Below are positions 16,241 through 24,190 of a stretch of DNA of 39,179 nt, one piece after another. The stretch's first letter is position 1. Each line of letters starts with the position of its first letter. The notes under the pieces were generated by a model that was given only the letters and a program-made list of their open reading frames with translations, had not been told where the DNA came from and searched no databases. Made by a program: the position numbers and the translations under genes. The DNA comes from a virus, in IMG/VR virus record IMGVR_UViG_3300047494_000192, positions 1-39,179 of that record; one strand, written 5' to 3'.

Positions 16241-17374
16241 TTACGCGCCGCCGGCGCCGTCCCAGGACGCGCCACCGCCCTTGACCTTCTTGCCCTTCTT
16301 GACGTGCAGCTTTACCTGCCCGGGATCCGGGGTGAAGCCTTCCACCGGGCCCAAGCGCATTTCCGTGCGTGTGCCTTGCGCATCGATCTTGTAGGTGACT
16401 TCAGCGATCAGCAGATCCTGGTCCAGCTGCAGGAACGGCGCGGTGACGCGGACCAGGCGGTTCACATCCCAGAGCGTGCCGTCCGACTGGCGCCAGCCAT
16501 CCACGGTGACTGTGGCGACGGTGGCGCGACCAATGGCGTAATTTCGTTCCCAGTTCACGCGGCGCTGCATGCCCGCCTGGTCCAGCTGCGCTTCCGCCAT
16601 GCTGGTGTGCGGCCGGAAGCGCGGCACGCCAGCATCCGTGGCCTGCGCTTGCATGTTCGTGACCACCGGCGCGATGCCGGCCGCCGGGGCTTCATTCCAG
16701 CTATCCGCCGACGTGCTGCCCAGAGCGCGCTGGCCTTTCAGCGTGTAGATGCTGAAGCGGTGTTCCACATTCAGCTTGCAGCCGAGGCGGCGGAGGTTCT
16801 GGCCCTGGATCAGGCTGTCCGTGGTGCGCTGCGTGCCGGTGGATGTCAGCACCAGGTTGCCCATGGCATCATCCGTCAGGAGCACGCCGGCCATGCGGCC
16901 GAGGCGCTCCAGGAAGACGAAGTCCGTCTCGCAACGCTGCATGGTGGCGTCAGGAAAGATTTGGCTGCAATCGGCCTGGACAATGACGCCGATGCCATAA
17001 TTGGCGCAGATGGCGCGGGCAATTTGCGCCAGCGTGTAACCCTTGAACTGGCCGCCCTTGATGGGGCTTGTGCACTCAACCAAGTCCCCGGTCTTGCTGC
17101 CGCCGGTGATGGTGACGCGGTGCGTGCTGTGGTCCGCGTCGGCCGCGTATTCGTCCACATAGCCGGTGAGCACCGTGTCCGTGCCGATCTTCACCGCGCA
17201 GGGCGAGAACGGCGTAATCTGCCAGGGCGCGCCATTGGTTACCCAGGCGTCCGAGCAACCGATGACGAAATGGCTTTTCAGGCGATCCAGCGCGCGGGAG
17301 ACGGTCATTTCCATCCAGCCGCCGAACACGTTCCCGCCCACCACCAGAGAGATGGCGTTCGGATCCGTGGGCAT
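16241..17374 (-). CDS. Mu gp44-like baseplate hub protein (gpP)
   Basis: 377 aa. The N terminus (NAISLVVGGNVFGGWMEMTVSRALDRLKSHFVIG) and the VLTGYVDEYAADADHSTHRVTITGGSKTGDLVECT segment (about 68-104) are typical of the Mu gp44 / T4 gp27-like hub family. A KGYTLAQIARAICANYGIGV stretch and a CETDFVFLERLGRMAGVLLTDDAMG motif (about 148-170) correspond to the conserved hub domain. The C terminus is Lys-rich (KKGKKVKGGG). The protein forms the ring between spike and tube. It precedes the gp45-like gene as in Mu. Confidence 0.85.
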   Translation of the reverse strand: MPTDPNAISLVVGGNVFGGWMEMTVSRALDRLKSHFVIGCSDAWVTNGAPWQITPFSPCAVKIGTDTVLTGYVDEYAADADHSTHRVTITGGSKTGDLVECTSPIKGGQFKGYTLAQIARAICANYGIGVIVQADCSQIFPDATMQRCETDFVFLERLGRMAGVLLTDDAMGNLVLTSTGTQRTTDSLIQGQNLRRLGCKLNVEHRFSIYTLKGQRALGSTSADSWNEAPAAGIAPVVTNMQAQATDAGVPRFRPHTSMAEAQLDQAGMQRRVNWERNYAIGRATVATVTVDGWRQSDGTLWDVNRLVRVTAPFLQLDQDLLIAEVTYKIDAQGTRTEMRLGPVEGFTPDPGQVKLHVKKGKKVKGGGASWDGAGGA

Positions 17375-17385
17375 TCTTCAAACCT

Positions 17386-18666
17386 TCAGGTGAGCGCAGG
17401 CAGATAGACGCCCGCTACCGGCATGAAGGACGGGTGCACGGCATCGTTGAGGGCCACCAGAGCATCCGCCTGCGTGCCATCCTGCAGCAGGAGCTGGGCG
17501 AGGGCACAGGCGGGTTGCACGGTGACGGTAGTGTAGGCGGTGAGCGACGGCAGGGACTGGATGCGGGCGACCAGGTCCAGGACGGCCAGGCCGGAGACGG
17601 TGAGCCAGCCCTGATACAGCGCGTCTTCATCTTGCGCGGCGGCCATTGTGGCGGCGTTGGCCAGCAGGGTGACCAAGTTTGTGCGCGCGATCGCAGCAGC
17701 GTTGCTGGAGGAGAAAGTGGTGCCGGCGTAGATCTGGCCGATGGCGATGGTGGCGCAGGCCTGCACCAGCGCGGTGAGCTGGCTTTGCAACTGCATCTGC
17801 AACGGCACCTGCAAGCCGGATGGTGCAACCGTGCTTGCCACCCAGGTTGCCAGCTGCGTGACGCCCTGCGTGGGGTCCGCGGGCATGCGGGCGAGGGACT
17901 GGGTGACGCCGGTGACATCATCCGTATCCGCCACCACAGGCGGGTTGAGGACGGCCTGTGCAGCGGCCGCGAAAGCGTCCGAGATGGCGATGGTGACCGG
18001 GTCGCCGGTCAGGCCGGTAATGGCGGAGGTGACGGGCGCCGTGCCGCCATTGGTGAGGCTGAAGGTGATCGCCTGGATCTGCGTGGTAATCTGGCCTGTC
18101 ACGGAAGCCGGAAGTCCGGTGAGGCCGCCCACAAGGCTGCCGAGGTAGGACTCAGCGAAGCCCAGCAGCACGCCCGGTCGCTGCGCGATCAGGCTGCCGA
18201 TGGCATAGGCCTGGGTCAGCAGCGTGAGGGTGCTGAACAGGCCGCCAAGAAGTCCGCTGTCCGTGCTTTTGGTGATGGTGGGCGACGGCGTGAGGCCGGA
18301 CTCGATGAATTCGAGATCGAACACCGCCATGCCGCCGTGCTGAAGGCTTTCCTTGCACGTGATGGTGACGCAGTTGACGCTGACGGAGCCGAGATATGGG
18401 TGCACAAGCGTGGCCGGACCAGGCTGGCGGCAGGCGGCGCGCAAAGCATCCCGCGCATCGATGTAATCTTGGGTGCTCAGGTCCTGGATGACATAGGCTT
18501 GGATCCGCCAGCGATCCATCTTGCGGCCCAGATCTTCCGTGCTGGGCGTCTCCCGCAGCGGATATTCCCGCTCCGCCACGCGGCGGCCGCCGGTCTCGGC
18601 ATGTTCCTCCGTATAGAACGGCACGCCGCGAAAGCTGCCCGGCAGCAGGCGGTCAATCCATGCCAT
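17386..18666 (-). CDS. DNA circularization / tail protein N (Mu gp43 type)
   Basis: 426 aa. The N-terminal 120 residues match the DNA_circ_N family: SFRGVPFYTEEHAETGGRRVAEREYP (about 11-36), DLGRKMDRWRIQAYV, DALRAACRQPGPATLVHPYLGSVSV (about 72-97) and FDLEFIESG. The rest is a helical, Ala-rich region of low conservation. Mu N is a tail/baseplate component despite the historical name. The gene lies between tape measure and gp44-like hub, as in Mu. Confidence 0.85.
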   Translation of the reverse strand: MAWIDRLLPGSFRGVPFYTEEHAETGGRRVAEREYPLRETPSTEDLGRKMDRWRIQAYVIQDLSTQDYIDARDALRAACRQPGPATLVHPYLGSVSVNCVTITCKESLQHGGMAVFDLEFIESGLTPSPTITKSTDSGLLGGLFSTLTLLTQAYAIGSLIAQRPGVLLGFAESYLGSLVGGLTGLPASVTGQITTQIQAITFSLTNGGTAPVTSAITGLTGDPVTIAISDAFAAAAQAVLNPPVVADTDDVTGVTQSLARMPADPTQGVTQLATWVASTVAPSGLQVPLQMQLQSQLTALVQACATIAIGQIYAGTTFSSSNAAAIARTNLVTLLANAATMAAAQDEDALYQGWLTVSGLAVLDLVARIQSLPSLTAYTTVTVQPACALAQLLLQDGTQADALVALNDAVHPSFMPVAGVYLPALT

Positions 18667-18681
18667 CTAAGAGGGGGCCAT

Positions 18682-20535
18682 TTAGAACGGGTTCCAGTAT
18701 TCTCCGAGGTTTTTCACGTCCACTTTGCCGACGGGGCCGGATGTCATGGTGTCCACTTGGCTTTGCCCGGGCAGGCCAAGGACCTTGATGGTGATGTCCG
18801 TCTTGGCGGTTTCCTGCGCGGCACGGCCGGGGGACAGGGGTGGCGCCTGGGGCGGGGCGGCGAAGCGGAGATTGTCGTCAGATGCGGGGTTGCCGAACCA
18901 ATCGAGATGCGGAAACCAATTTTGGGCACGCTCGATGGCGCCGGGGTGCGCCTTGTCGTCCGTGATGCCCAGCCACGGCACCGGATGCGGGGTGTGTTCT
19001 GGCAGCCGCTCATATTCGGCACGGGTCATCTGGCGGGCGAAAGCCGGATTGTTTCGGATGAAGTCTTTGTCTTCTGCCCTGCCTTCCTGAGCATCATAGG
19101 CAAGGAAGCCAAGCTCCAGGATGGAGGCCAGTCCGCGACCTTTGATGGACTGACGCGTGGTTTCATCCACTGTGAGAGGCCCACCGCGTAGATTTCGGCG
19201 AGCCTGCTCCTGCACACGATCAAAGCCGGAGGCGCGGGCGCCGGCGGCGGCCTCCGCTTCGGTGACGGCCGCGCCAGGCGCGCCGCGTGCCGCGTTGGTG
19301 GCCAATGTGGCGGCGGCAAGCTCTTTCGTGCCAGCGGCCTCCGCGGCGTTACCAACGCCGACCCAGGCAGCGACCAACTGCGTGCCAAGCTTGATGATCA
19401 GCGCGCCCGTTGCCAATGACAGCTGGGCCACTTCCTTGATCGGTTCAGCAAGAAACATGACGCCTTTGAGCGCCATGGCTGCGCCGAGGAGCTCCATGAC
19501 GCGCTTCGCCCCGCCAAGGTGCTCCACCAAGTTGGACGTGTCCGTAGACACGGTCCGGATATCGTCGCCGACTTCCTTCCAGGGAATGTTTTCGAGATAG
19601 TGGCCAAACTCACGCACGCCGCCGGCGATGCTGCCGGTGATCCACTCGCGGTTGGCGAGCACGAATTCCGTGCTTTCATCGATCAGCGGCTGCAGCACGG
19701 GCGCCAACTTGCCGCCCAGCAAATCCGTGAAGCCCTGCGTGGCGGCGGTGAGCTTCTTCTGACTTTCGTTGTAGCGTTCGAGGCCCTCGCCATACGGCTC
19801 GAAATTGATGCCGAGACGCTGTGCCTCTTCCATGTTCTCATGGAGGGCGTCCCTGCCCTTCATCAGCAGCGGGATCATCTCGGCGCCAGCTTTGCCGAAC
19901 AGGGCAAAGGCCATGCGGGTGCGCATGGTGGCACTGCTGGTGTGCTGGAAGGCGGCGGCAAGCGCAGGCAGGGCGGATGCGCCGTCCTTGAACTGGCGCG
20001 GGTCCAGATGAAGATGCTTGAAGAGCGCTGCGGCGTCCTTGTTCTTGCCGCTGGCGGCTTCCGCCAGCGTCTTATTCAGCTTGGAGACGGAGTGATCCAT
20101 CCCTTCCACGCTGGTGTCCGTCAGTTTGGCGACGATCTGCAGCTGATTGAGCTTCTGCGCCGAGGTGCCGAGCTCGGCCGCCATGTGCGAGAGCTCGCCA
20201 TAACGCTCGGCCACATGCTCGGCGGTTTCGAACAGGCCGACGACGGCGCCGGCGGCGGCGAGCGCGCCAAACTGGGGGATCAGCTCGCCAATGGAGCTGC
20301 CTACCTCACCGATGCTGGCATGCAGGCCGGAGAAGTGTTCGTGGACCAGGTCCACATGCTCCGACAGCGCGGCGAACATGTGGGCGTGGGCGTGTTCGGC
20401 ATGTTCGCTGGCATGGCCGACATGTTCGATTTCATGGCCGAGGGACCTCCAGCGTTCCTTCAGCTTCTCGATGGTGCTGGAGGTGTCGTCCGAAGCCGTG
20501 ATGGCGGTGTGGAAGACGGCGTTCGGTTCGGCCAT
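18682..20535 (-). CDS. tape measure protein
   Basis: 617 aa, helical and Ala-rich throughout, located directly after the frameshifted chaperone gene. Residues 85-105 form a hydrophobic segment (ELIPQFGALAAAGAVVGLF). Conserved tape-measure features are LGTSAQKLNQLQIVAKLTDTSVEGMDHSVSKLNKTL (about 142-177), AALPALAAAF.HTSSATMRTRMAFALFGKAG (about 208-240) and a second hydrophobic patch after 370. At about 1.5 angstrom per residue the tail would be near 90 nm. Residues 34-52 carry histidines at 34, 38, 41, 45, 48 and 52, a 4-3 spacing that puts His at coiled-coil core positions. The start codon follows the preceding TAG directly. Confidence 0.85.
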   Translation of the reverse strand: MAEPNAVFHTAITASDDTSSTIEKLKERWRSLGHEIEHVGHASEHAEHAHAHMFAALSEHVDLVHEHFSGLHASIGEVGSSIGELIPQFGALAAAGAVVGLFETAEHVAERYGELSHMAAELGTSAQKLNQLQIVAKLTDTSVEGMDHSVSKLNKTLAEAASGKNKDAAALFKHLHLDPRQFKDGASALPALAAAFQHTSSATMRTRMAFALFGKAGAEMIPLLMKGRDALHENMEEAQRLGINFEPYGEGLERYNESQKKLTAATQGFTDLLGGKLAPVLQPLIDESTEFVLANREWITGSIAGGVREFGHYLENIPWKEVGDDIRTVSTDTSNLVEHLGGAKRVMELLGAAMALKGVMFLAEPIKEVAQLSLATGALIIKLGTQLVAAWVGVGNAAEAAGTKELAAATLATNAARGAPGAAVTEAEAAAGARASGFDRVQEQARRNLRGGPLTVDETTRQSIKGRGLASILELGFLAYDAQEGRAEDKDFIRNNPAFARQMTRAEYERLPEHTPHPVPWLGITDDKAHPGAIERAQNWFPHLDWFGNPASDDNLRFAAPPQAPPLSPGRAAQETAKTDITIKVLGLPGQSQVDTMTSGPVGKVDVKNLGEYWNPF

Positions 20536-20969
20536 CTAGCCCGCCTGTTCCTTGGCCACGATGCGGGCCTGTTCGTTGTAGGCATACAGCCGGGGGATCG
20601 TCAGACTGAAGATGAATCCTTGGTCGCCGCACCATTTTCCGACGGCGATGTAGAGCCGGAGGATGGCGCGCGGATCCTGAAGTGAAAAAAACTCTTCACG
20701 GCGTCCACGCCCGCATAGATGTCCACGGCCGCCAGCGCATCGATGGTGGACAGTGGGACGTTTCCGCAGCGCGAGAGCAGCGCGCGCATGGAGTCCATCT
20801 CGATCGTGTCCACCAGCCGTCCCGAGCGTGGATTGCGCTCCTGCGCGAAGGGAAAACCGCACTGCGCGATATCATTTCCCGTGGGCGGCCGGATGGTAAG
20901 GCTGGAAATGCTTTCCCCATGCGCCATCACGGGGTGTTCGAGATCGAAGGTGAAGGAGTCACGAACCAC
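20536..20969 (-). CDS. tail assembly chaperone, -1 frameshift fusion product
   Basis: If ribosomes slip by -1 on the seven-T run at codons 94-95, translation continues as SLQDPRAILRLYIAVGKWCG and on to a TAG immediately before the tape measure ATG, giving about 144 aa. The downstream part has no start of its own, is well-formed protein (Tyr/Leu/Trp-rich) and matches the usual short C-terminal extension of chaperone pairs such as lambda G/GT and Mu 41/42. The fused form would bind both tape measure and tube subunits. Phase relations were checked from coordinates; expression is inferred. Confidence 0.75.
20601..20969 (-). CDS. tail assembly chaperone, unshifted product (Mu gp41 / Phage_TAC_7 type)
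   Basis: 122 aa in the zero frame from a GTG at 20969, 4 nt after the tail-tube stop; an ATG at 20924 is an alternative, and the longer frame to 21095 overlaps the tube gene. The SISSLTIRPPTGNDI segment and the MRALLSRCGNVPLSTIDALAAVDIY segment are typical of TAC_7 chaperones located between tube and tape measure. It coats the tape measure during tail assembly. The last 27 residues after the slippery site are low-complexity, as expected for the tail of an unshifted product. Confidence 0.7.
   Translation of the reverse strand: MVRDSFTFDLEHPVMAHGESISSLTIRPPTGNDIAQCGFPFAQERNPRSGRLVDTIEMDSMRALLSRCGNVPLSTIDALAAVDIYAGVDAVKSFFHFRIRAPSSGSTSPSENGAATKDSSSV
20685..20691 (-). promoter_or_regulatory. programmed -1 ribosomal frameshift heptamer T-TTT-TTT
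   Basis: Seven consecutive T on the minus strand are read in the zero frame as ..T TTT TTT and allow both tRNAs to re-pair after a -1 shift, fitting the X-XXY-YYZ rule with all three letters T. It lies between the two chaperone frames, at the expected place before the tape measure gene. Confidence 0.8.
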
Positions 20970-20973
20970 AGGC

Positions 20974-21339
20974 TTACAGATCCACGCCGCGGAGGCCGGC
21001 GAACTTGAAAGTGGCCTCGGCCTCCTTCGCATCGATTTCCGGATCATCGTCCGTCTGCCAGGCGTTGTACAGCACGATGGTGCGGCCGTTATCAAGGGTC
21101 GCCGTCAGCGTGGAATTGCTGATGGCTTTGAGCTGGGCCACGCTGACGCTGCCATCCATGGACAACTGCGCCTCGATCATCGCTTCCGAGTATTCGGTGA
21201 CAAAACCGAGCGTGCCATTCAGGCCGTTCTTCGTCTTCCTCTTCTGGCCGCCCAGCCGATATTTGAAGCTGCCGCCGAGATTGAACTGCACGCCGTCAAT
21301 CATGAATTGGAGCGTGCCGCCGATAAACGTGTTGACCAC
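20974..21339 (-). CDS. tail tube protein (Mu gpM-like)
   Basis: 121 aa from a GTG with GGAG 8 nt upstream. The sequence shows GGTLQFMIDGVQFNLGGSFKYRLGG (about 7-31), GFVTEYSEAMIEAQLSMDGSVSVAQLKAI (about 45-73) and NGRTIVLYNAWQTDDDPEIDAKEAEATFKFAG (about 84-115), all characteristic of Mu-like tail tubes. It forms the inner tube inside the sheath. The gene follows the sheath gene by 12 bp, the normal order. Confidence 0.9.
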   Translation of the reverse strand: MVNTFIGGTLQFMIDGVQFNLGGSFKYRLGGQKRKTKNGLNGTLGFVTEYSEAMIEAQLSMDGSVSVAQLKAISNSTLTATLDNGRTIVLYNAWQTDDDPEIDAKEAEATFKFAGLRGVDL

Positions 21340-21351
21340 TGGGGTTGCTCC

Positions 21352-22869
21352 TTACTGGCCGAGGATCGCGGCGGCGGCGGCGGCGCTGTAGTTCCGAAAC
21401 TGGATGGTGGTGTTGGCCTGGATCAGGCCGAGCACGAGGAACGGCGCGAAGGTGGTGTCCAGTTCCGTGGGCACTTGGAGGTTCCGGGACACGGTGGTGG
21501 CGGCCAGCATGGCGTCCGGGTCCTCGACCAGGCCGAGGGAGACCATGTCCAGATACAGGCCATAGATGTCCGCCTTGGCCGTGGCGGGCGTCTTGAAGGG
21601 GATGTTCGGGCCGATATTGGTGCCGTTGTCCGCCAGAAGAACCCTGCCCCACTTCTGGGTCTCCATCGCGTCCAGCATCTGGGCGATGGCCATCAGCGTG
21701 TAGAGGCTGCCGGTGTCGAAATAACTCTGATCGGCCTGGCCGAACGCGTTGGTCTGATAGGTGGTGGGCGCGCGCAGCAGCACCGGCACGTTGCCGGCCG
21801 CGACGGTGGCCAGCGATATGCCGGAGCCCAGCAGCAGCTGCCACGTGGTTTTGCTGAAGGACCCGCCGGAGGCTTCCGACAGACCGGATGGCGGCGGCAG
21901 GAAGAACTGCATCTGCAAGGTCTGCACAGGCAGGTTCGGCTGGGCACGGTAACTGGGAATGGCGGTGCCCCAGTAGGCCGCGGCGGCTTCATCCGCAGGC
22001 GTGGGCGAGCCGAGCTCGTATCCGTAGACCGAGCTGTGCGGATCATTGTTCCCGGCGCTGTACGTGACGTGACCGGCCGGGGTGTCCGCGCGCGCCGTCA
22101 TGCAGTGGCCCCAGCTTTTGCGGGTGGGGGACCAGCGGCCGGTGGCGAAGTTCATCATGGCGGCGAAGGCGCCCATGGGCGTGGGCAGCGTATAGGGGTG
22201 GATCATGGCGAACATGGGCTTGTCACCCAGGATGGGCGCCACCTGCGTCATGTCCGGGTCCGTGGCGCCGCCGGCCATGCCGACAACAGCCACCGCGACG
22301 CCGGCGGGCAGCGACTGGCCGCCGACAGCGCCCTGATAATTCAGGGTGAGCGCAATGCCGTTGCCCAGCGTGCCGCCGTTCTTGGCGGTGCAGGTGACCA
22401 CGGCGGCAGCGGAGGTGGCCACCACGGCCACATCCGGATTGGCGTTGATGGCCGCGGCAAGGTTGGTGGCCATCAGCGTGGCTATTTGCCCGCTGGTGAC
22501 GCCGCTGGTGACCAGGCGGCCGCCGATATAGGCGAAGATGGTGCCATTGGCCGTGGCGGGACCGGTGATGGTGAAGGTGCCGGTGGCCTTGGTGGATCCC
22601 ACGGCGTCCGCAAAGGGCAGGCAGTAGATGGGGCCGGTGGTATCGTTGGTGAAATAGGCCTCGTAGATGCGGGCAAGGCTGCTGCCGCGGCCGAAGGCGG
22701 CGCGCGCGCCGGAGAGCGAGGTCACGGCCATGATCTGCAGCGGCTGCGCAATGACCGTCTGGCCGATCAGCAGCGTGGGCTTGACGACCTGGTTGACGCC
22801 GGCCTGGCTGTTGTCGAACGCGATCTGCGTGAGCGGGTAGAGTGTCCCCGACTGGATGCTACCGGACAT
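21352..22869 (-). CDS. contractile tail sheath protein (Mu gpL-like)
   Basis: 505 aa. The N terminus with FDNSQAGVNQVVKPTLLIGQ (about 18-37), ARAAFGRGSSLARIYEAYF (about 55-73) and the C-terminal SYFDTGSLYTLMAIAQMLDAMETQKWGRVLL and VEDPDAMLAATTVSRNLQVPTELDTTFAPFL segments are those of Mu-family tail sheaths. A Thr/Ala-rich variable domain lies around residues 95-190. The presence of this gene makes the tail contractile (myovirus morphology). A weak AAGGA precedes the start. Confidence 0.92.
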   Translation of the reverse strand: MSGSIQSGTLYPLTQIAFDNSQAGVNQVVKPTLLIGQTVIAQPLQIMAVTSLSGARAAFGRGSSLARIYEAYFTNDTTGPIYCLPFADAVGSTKATGTFTITGPATANGTIFAYIGGRLVTSGVTSGQIATLMATNLAAAINANPDVAVVATSAAAVVTCTAKNGGTLGNGIALTLNYQGAVGGQSLPAGVAVAVVGMAGGATDPDMTQVAPILGDKPMFAMIHPYTLPTPMGAFAAMMNFATGRWSPTRKSWGHCMTARADTPAGHVTYSAGNNDPHSSVYGYELGSPTPADEAAAAYWGTAIPSYRAQPNLPVQTLQMQFFLPPPSGLSEASGGSFSKTTWQLLLGSGISLATVAAGNVPVLLRAPTTYQTNAFGQADQSYFDTGSLYTLMAIAQMLDAMETQKWGRVLLADNGTNIGPNIPFKTPATAKADIYGLYLDMVSLGLVEDPDAMLAATTVSRNLQVPTELDTTFAPFLVLGLIQANTTIQFRNYSAAAAAAILGQ

Positions 22870-22913
22870 GGCGGGCGGTTTCCTTTTGGTGGGTCAGGTG
22901 GCGATCGAGGCGT

Positions 22914-23540
22914 TCAGGGTGGTGGAAGAGGCACGTCCGCGCCGAATTCCGTGGGCGCGGTCCCTGCCCCGCCGGCGCCGGGCGCGGAGCCGGCGATGAT
23001 GGTGTTGTTCGCCTGGGTGAAGGCGGTGATGGTGGGCGTGGGCACGCCAGGCGCGGCGACGCCGGCGAGCACGCTGGTGCCGCGCGGGACAAAATTCTCG
23101 AACCAGCCGGCAACGATGGTGATCATGTGTTCGATCAGGAAGCGGGCATTGTCCTGGCCGGTGTTGCGCTTTTCCTCGATGGCGGAAGCGGGGTTGCACA
23201 GCGTGGGGAATATAGGGTCACCGAAGAGCGCATCCAGCGCCTGCTGTTTCAGCGTGTCCGCCTGAAGAACTGCGTCATTCTTGTCGGCGGCCACTACGAT
23301 GCATTGCAGGTGGAGCTGGTATTGCGCGGTGAAGCCGGGCGGGCCGCCGGCGGTGGCGCGGCCGTCCCGGCGTTCCGAGCTGAAGACGTTGATGATGGGC
23401 GCGTCATCGTATGCCGCCGGGTCCAGCGGGCTGTCCTGGATGTTCTGGCCGGCCAGGGTGCCCTGACTTTTCAGCACGGCCACAGCGGACTGGCGGATGC
23501 GGGTGCCGAGTGGCAGCGTGGCGAAGACGGAGGCGCTCAT
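22914..23540 (-). CDS. tail terminator / completion protein (probable)
   Basis: 208 aa from the ATG at 23540 that overlaps the preceding stop (ATGA). The layout matches tail terminators: an N-terminal helix (TRIRQSAVAVLKSQGTL), then YDDAPIINVFSSERRDG (about 43-60), a beta pair (YQLHLQCIVVAA), a helix (LKQQALDALFGDPIF) and IEHMITIVAGWFENF near residue 150. The C-terminal 50 residues are Gly/Pro/Ala-rich, an extension not normal for the family. The position, immediately before the sheath, fits a Mu gp37- or gpU-like role of stopping tube growth. Confidence 0.55.
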   Translation of the reverse strand: MSASVFATLPLGTRIRQSAVAVLKSQGTLAGQNIQDSPLDPAAYDDAPIINVFSSERRDGRATAGGPPGFTAQYQLHLQCIVVAADKNDAVLQADTLKQQALDALFGDPIFPTLCNPASAIEEKRNTGQDNARFLIEHMITIVAGWFENFVPRGTSVLAGVAAPGVPTPTITAFTQANNTIIAGSAPGAGGAGTAPTEFGADVPLPPP

Positions 23541-23890
23541 GATGCGGGCGGCGCTTCTGGCAGATCGGCTTCCTGGTCCGAGGCCAGCATGATGTGGATG
23601 CGGGTGTGGCCGTGGCCGTCCGGCAGCACGTCCGCCGCGCGCCACAGCCGGCCGCGCACGCGGAACAGGTCATCCTGCTGCGGCTGATTGGCGCCAAACT
23701 GGCTGTCCTGGCAGCCGAGCATGGTGCGCGCGGTGACGACTTCGTCGCCGCCTTCGAATTTCGACTCCTGAAAACGGTCCGTGTAGATGGCCGTGATGGG
23801 GAATGGCGGCCCTTCGGCGGGCATGAACGTGACCGGTTCGCCGAAGGTGGCCGCGCACGGGCCCACCACCAGCGCATCGAAATCAATCAT
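23537..23890 (-). CDS. head-tail attachment protein (lambda FII-like)
   Basis: 117 aa. It starts with IDFDALVVGPCAATFGEPVTFMPAEG, the usual opening of FII-type head-tail connectors, followed by ITAIYTDRFQESKFEGGDEVVTARTMLGCQD and a DLFRVRGRLWRAADVLPDGHGHTRIHIMLAS strand series. The 4-bp overlaps with both neighbours put it in a tight cluster of connector genes between capsid and tail terminator, as expected. Family assignment rests on pattern and order. Confidence 0.55.
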   Translation of the reverse strand: MIDFDALVVGPCAATFGEPVTFMPAEGPPFPITAIYTDRFQESKFEGGDEVVTARTMLGCQDSQFGANQPQQDDLFRVRGRLWRAADVLPDGHGHTRIHIMLASDQEADLPEAPPAS

Positions 23891-24105
23891 CCGGCGGCGG
23901 CGTGCTCTTCAGCGTTTTCCTCGGCAGGCACAGGTGCCGTGGCCTGCGCTTCGGCCTCCGTGGGGACGCGGTGGGCGAGCTTGGCGCTGACCAGCTGCTT
24001 GGCCAGGTCATCATGCAGATGGACCGTGCTGCCTTTCGGGAAGGGATGCGAGCTGGTGGATGTGTAGAGATCGCAGTCCAGCTCATGCGGCTTGGGATCT
24101 GGCAT
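23887..24105 (-). CDS. small head-completion-region protein, unknown
   Basis: 72 aa, overlapping the next start by 4 bp. The chain has an N-terminal beta part, a short helix (LHDDLAKQLVSAKLAHRV, about 29-46) and an Ala/Glu-rich tail. It sits in the FI position of lambda-type genomes, between capsid and FII, but has no recognisable FI motif. Small proteins of this form (G.tv.L..d.a..Lv..gla) occur in many head modules. It may help in head maturation or join the head to the connector. Confidence 0.55.
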   Translation of the reverse strand: MPDPKPHELDCDLYTSTSSHPFPKGSTVHLHDDLAKQLVSAKLAHRVPTEAEAQATAPVPAEENAEEHAAAG

Positions 24106-24149
24106 GGGATGCTTGCCTTGGGAGAGATGCTGTGCGGGACTGCGTGGGT

Positions 24150-24168
24150 GGCCGGGTCAAGCCCGGCC
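24150..24168. repeat. GC-rich palindrome of the alphaproteobacterial GGGCTTGACCCGG type
   Basis: A 7-bp perfect stem (GGCCGGG / CCCGGCC) with a 5-nt loop lies in the 85-bp gap after the major capsid gene. On the minus strand it reads GGGCTTGACCCGG in its centre, a form I associate with dispersed intergenic palindromes of alphaproteobacterial chromosomes (memory-based, not searched). It may weaken transcription past the capsid gene. Confidence 0.5.
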
Positions 24169-24190
24169 GTGGCGGACTGCGCGGCGGCCT

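Noticed and set aside
15596-19191. Long plus-strand frames of about 600 aa opposite the baseplate genes
   Set aside because: Antisense shadows of recognised Mu-like baseplate genes, without ribosome sites or recognisable domains.
20719-23265. 848-aa plus-strand frame across tail sheath and tube genes
   Set aside because: It lies antisense to recognisable Mu-type tail genes, is Arg/Gly/His-rich low-complexity sequence, and results from GC-rich codon bias on the opposite strand.
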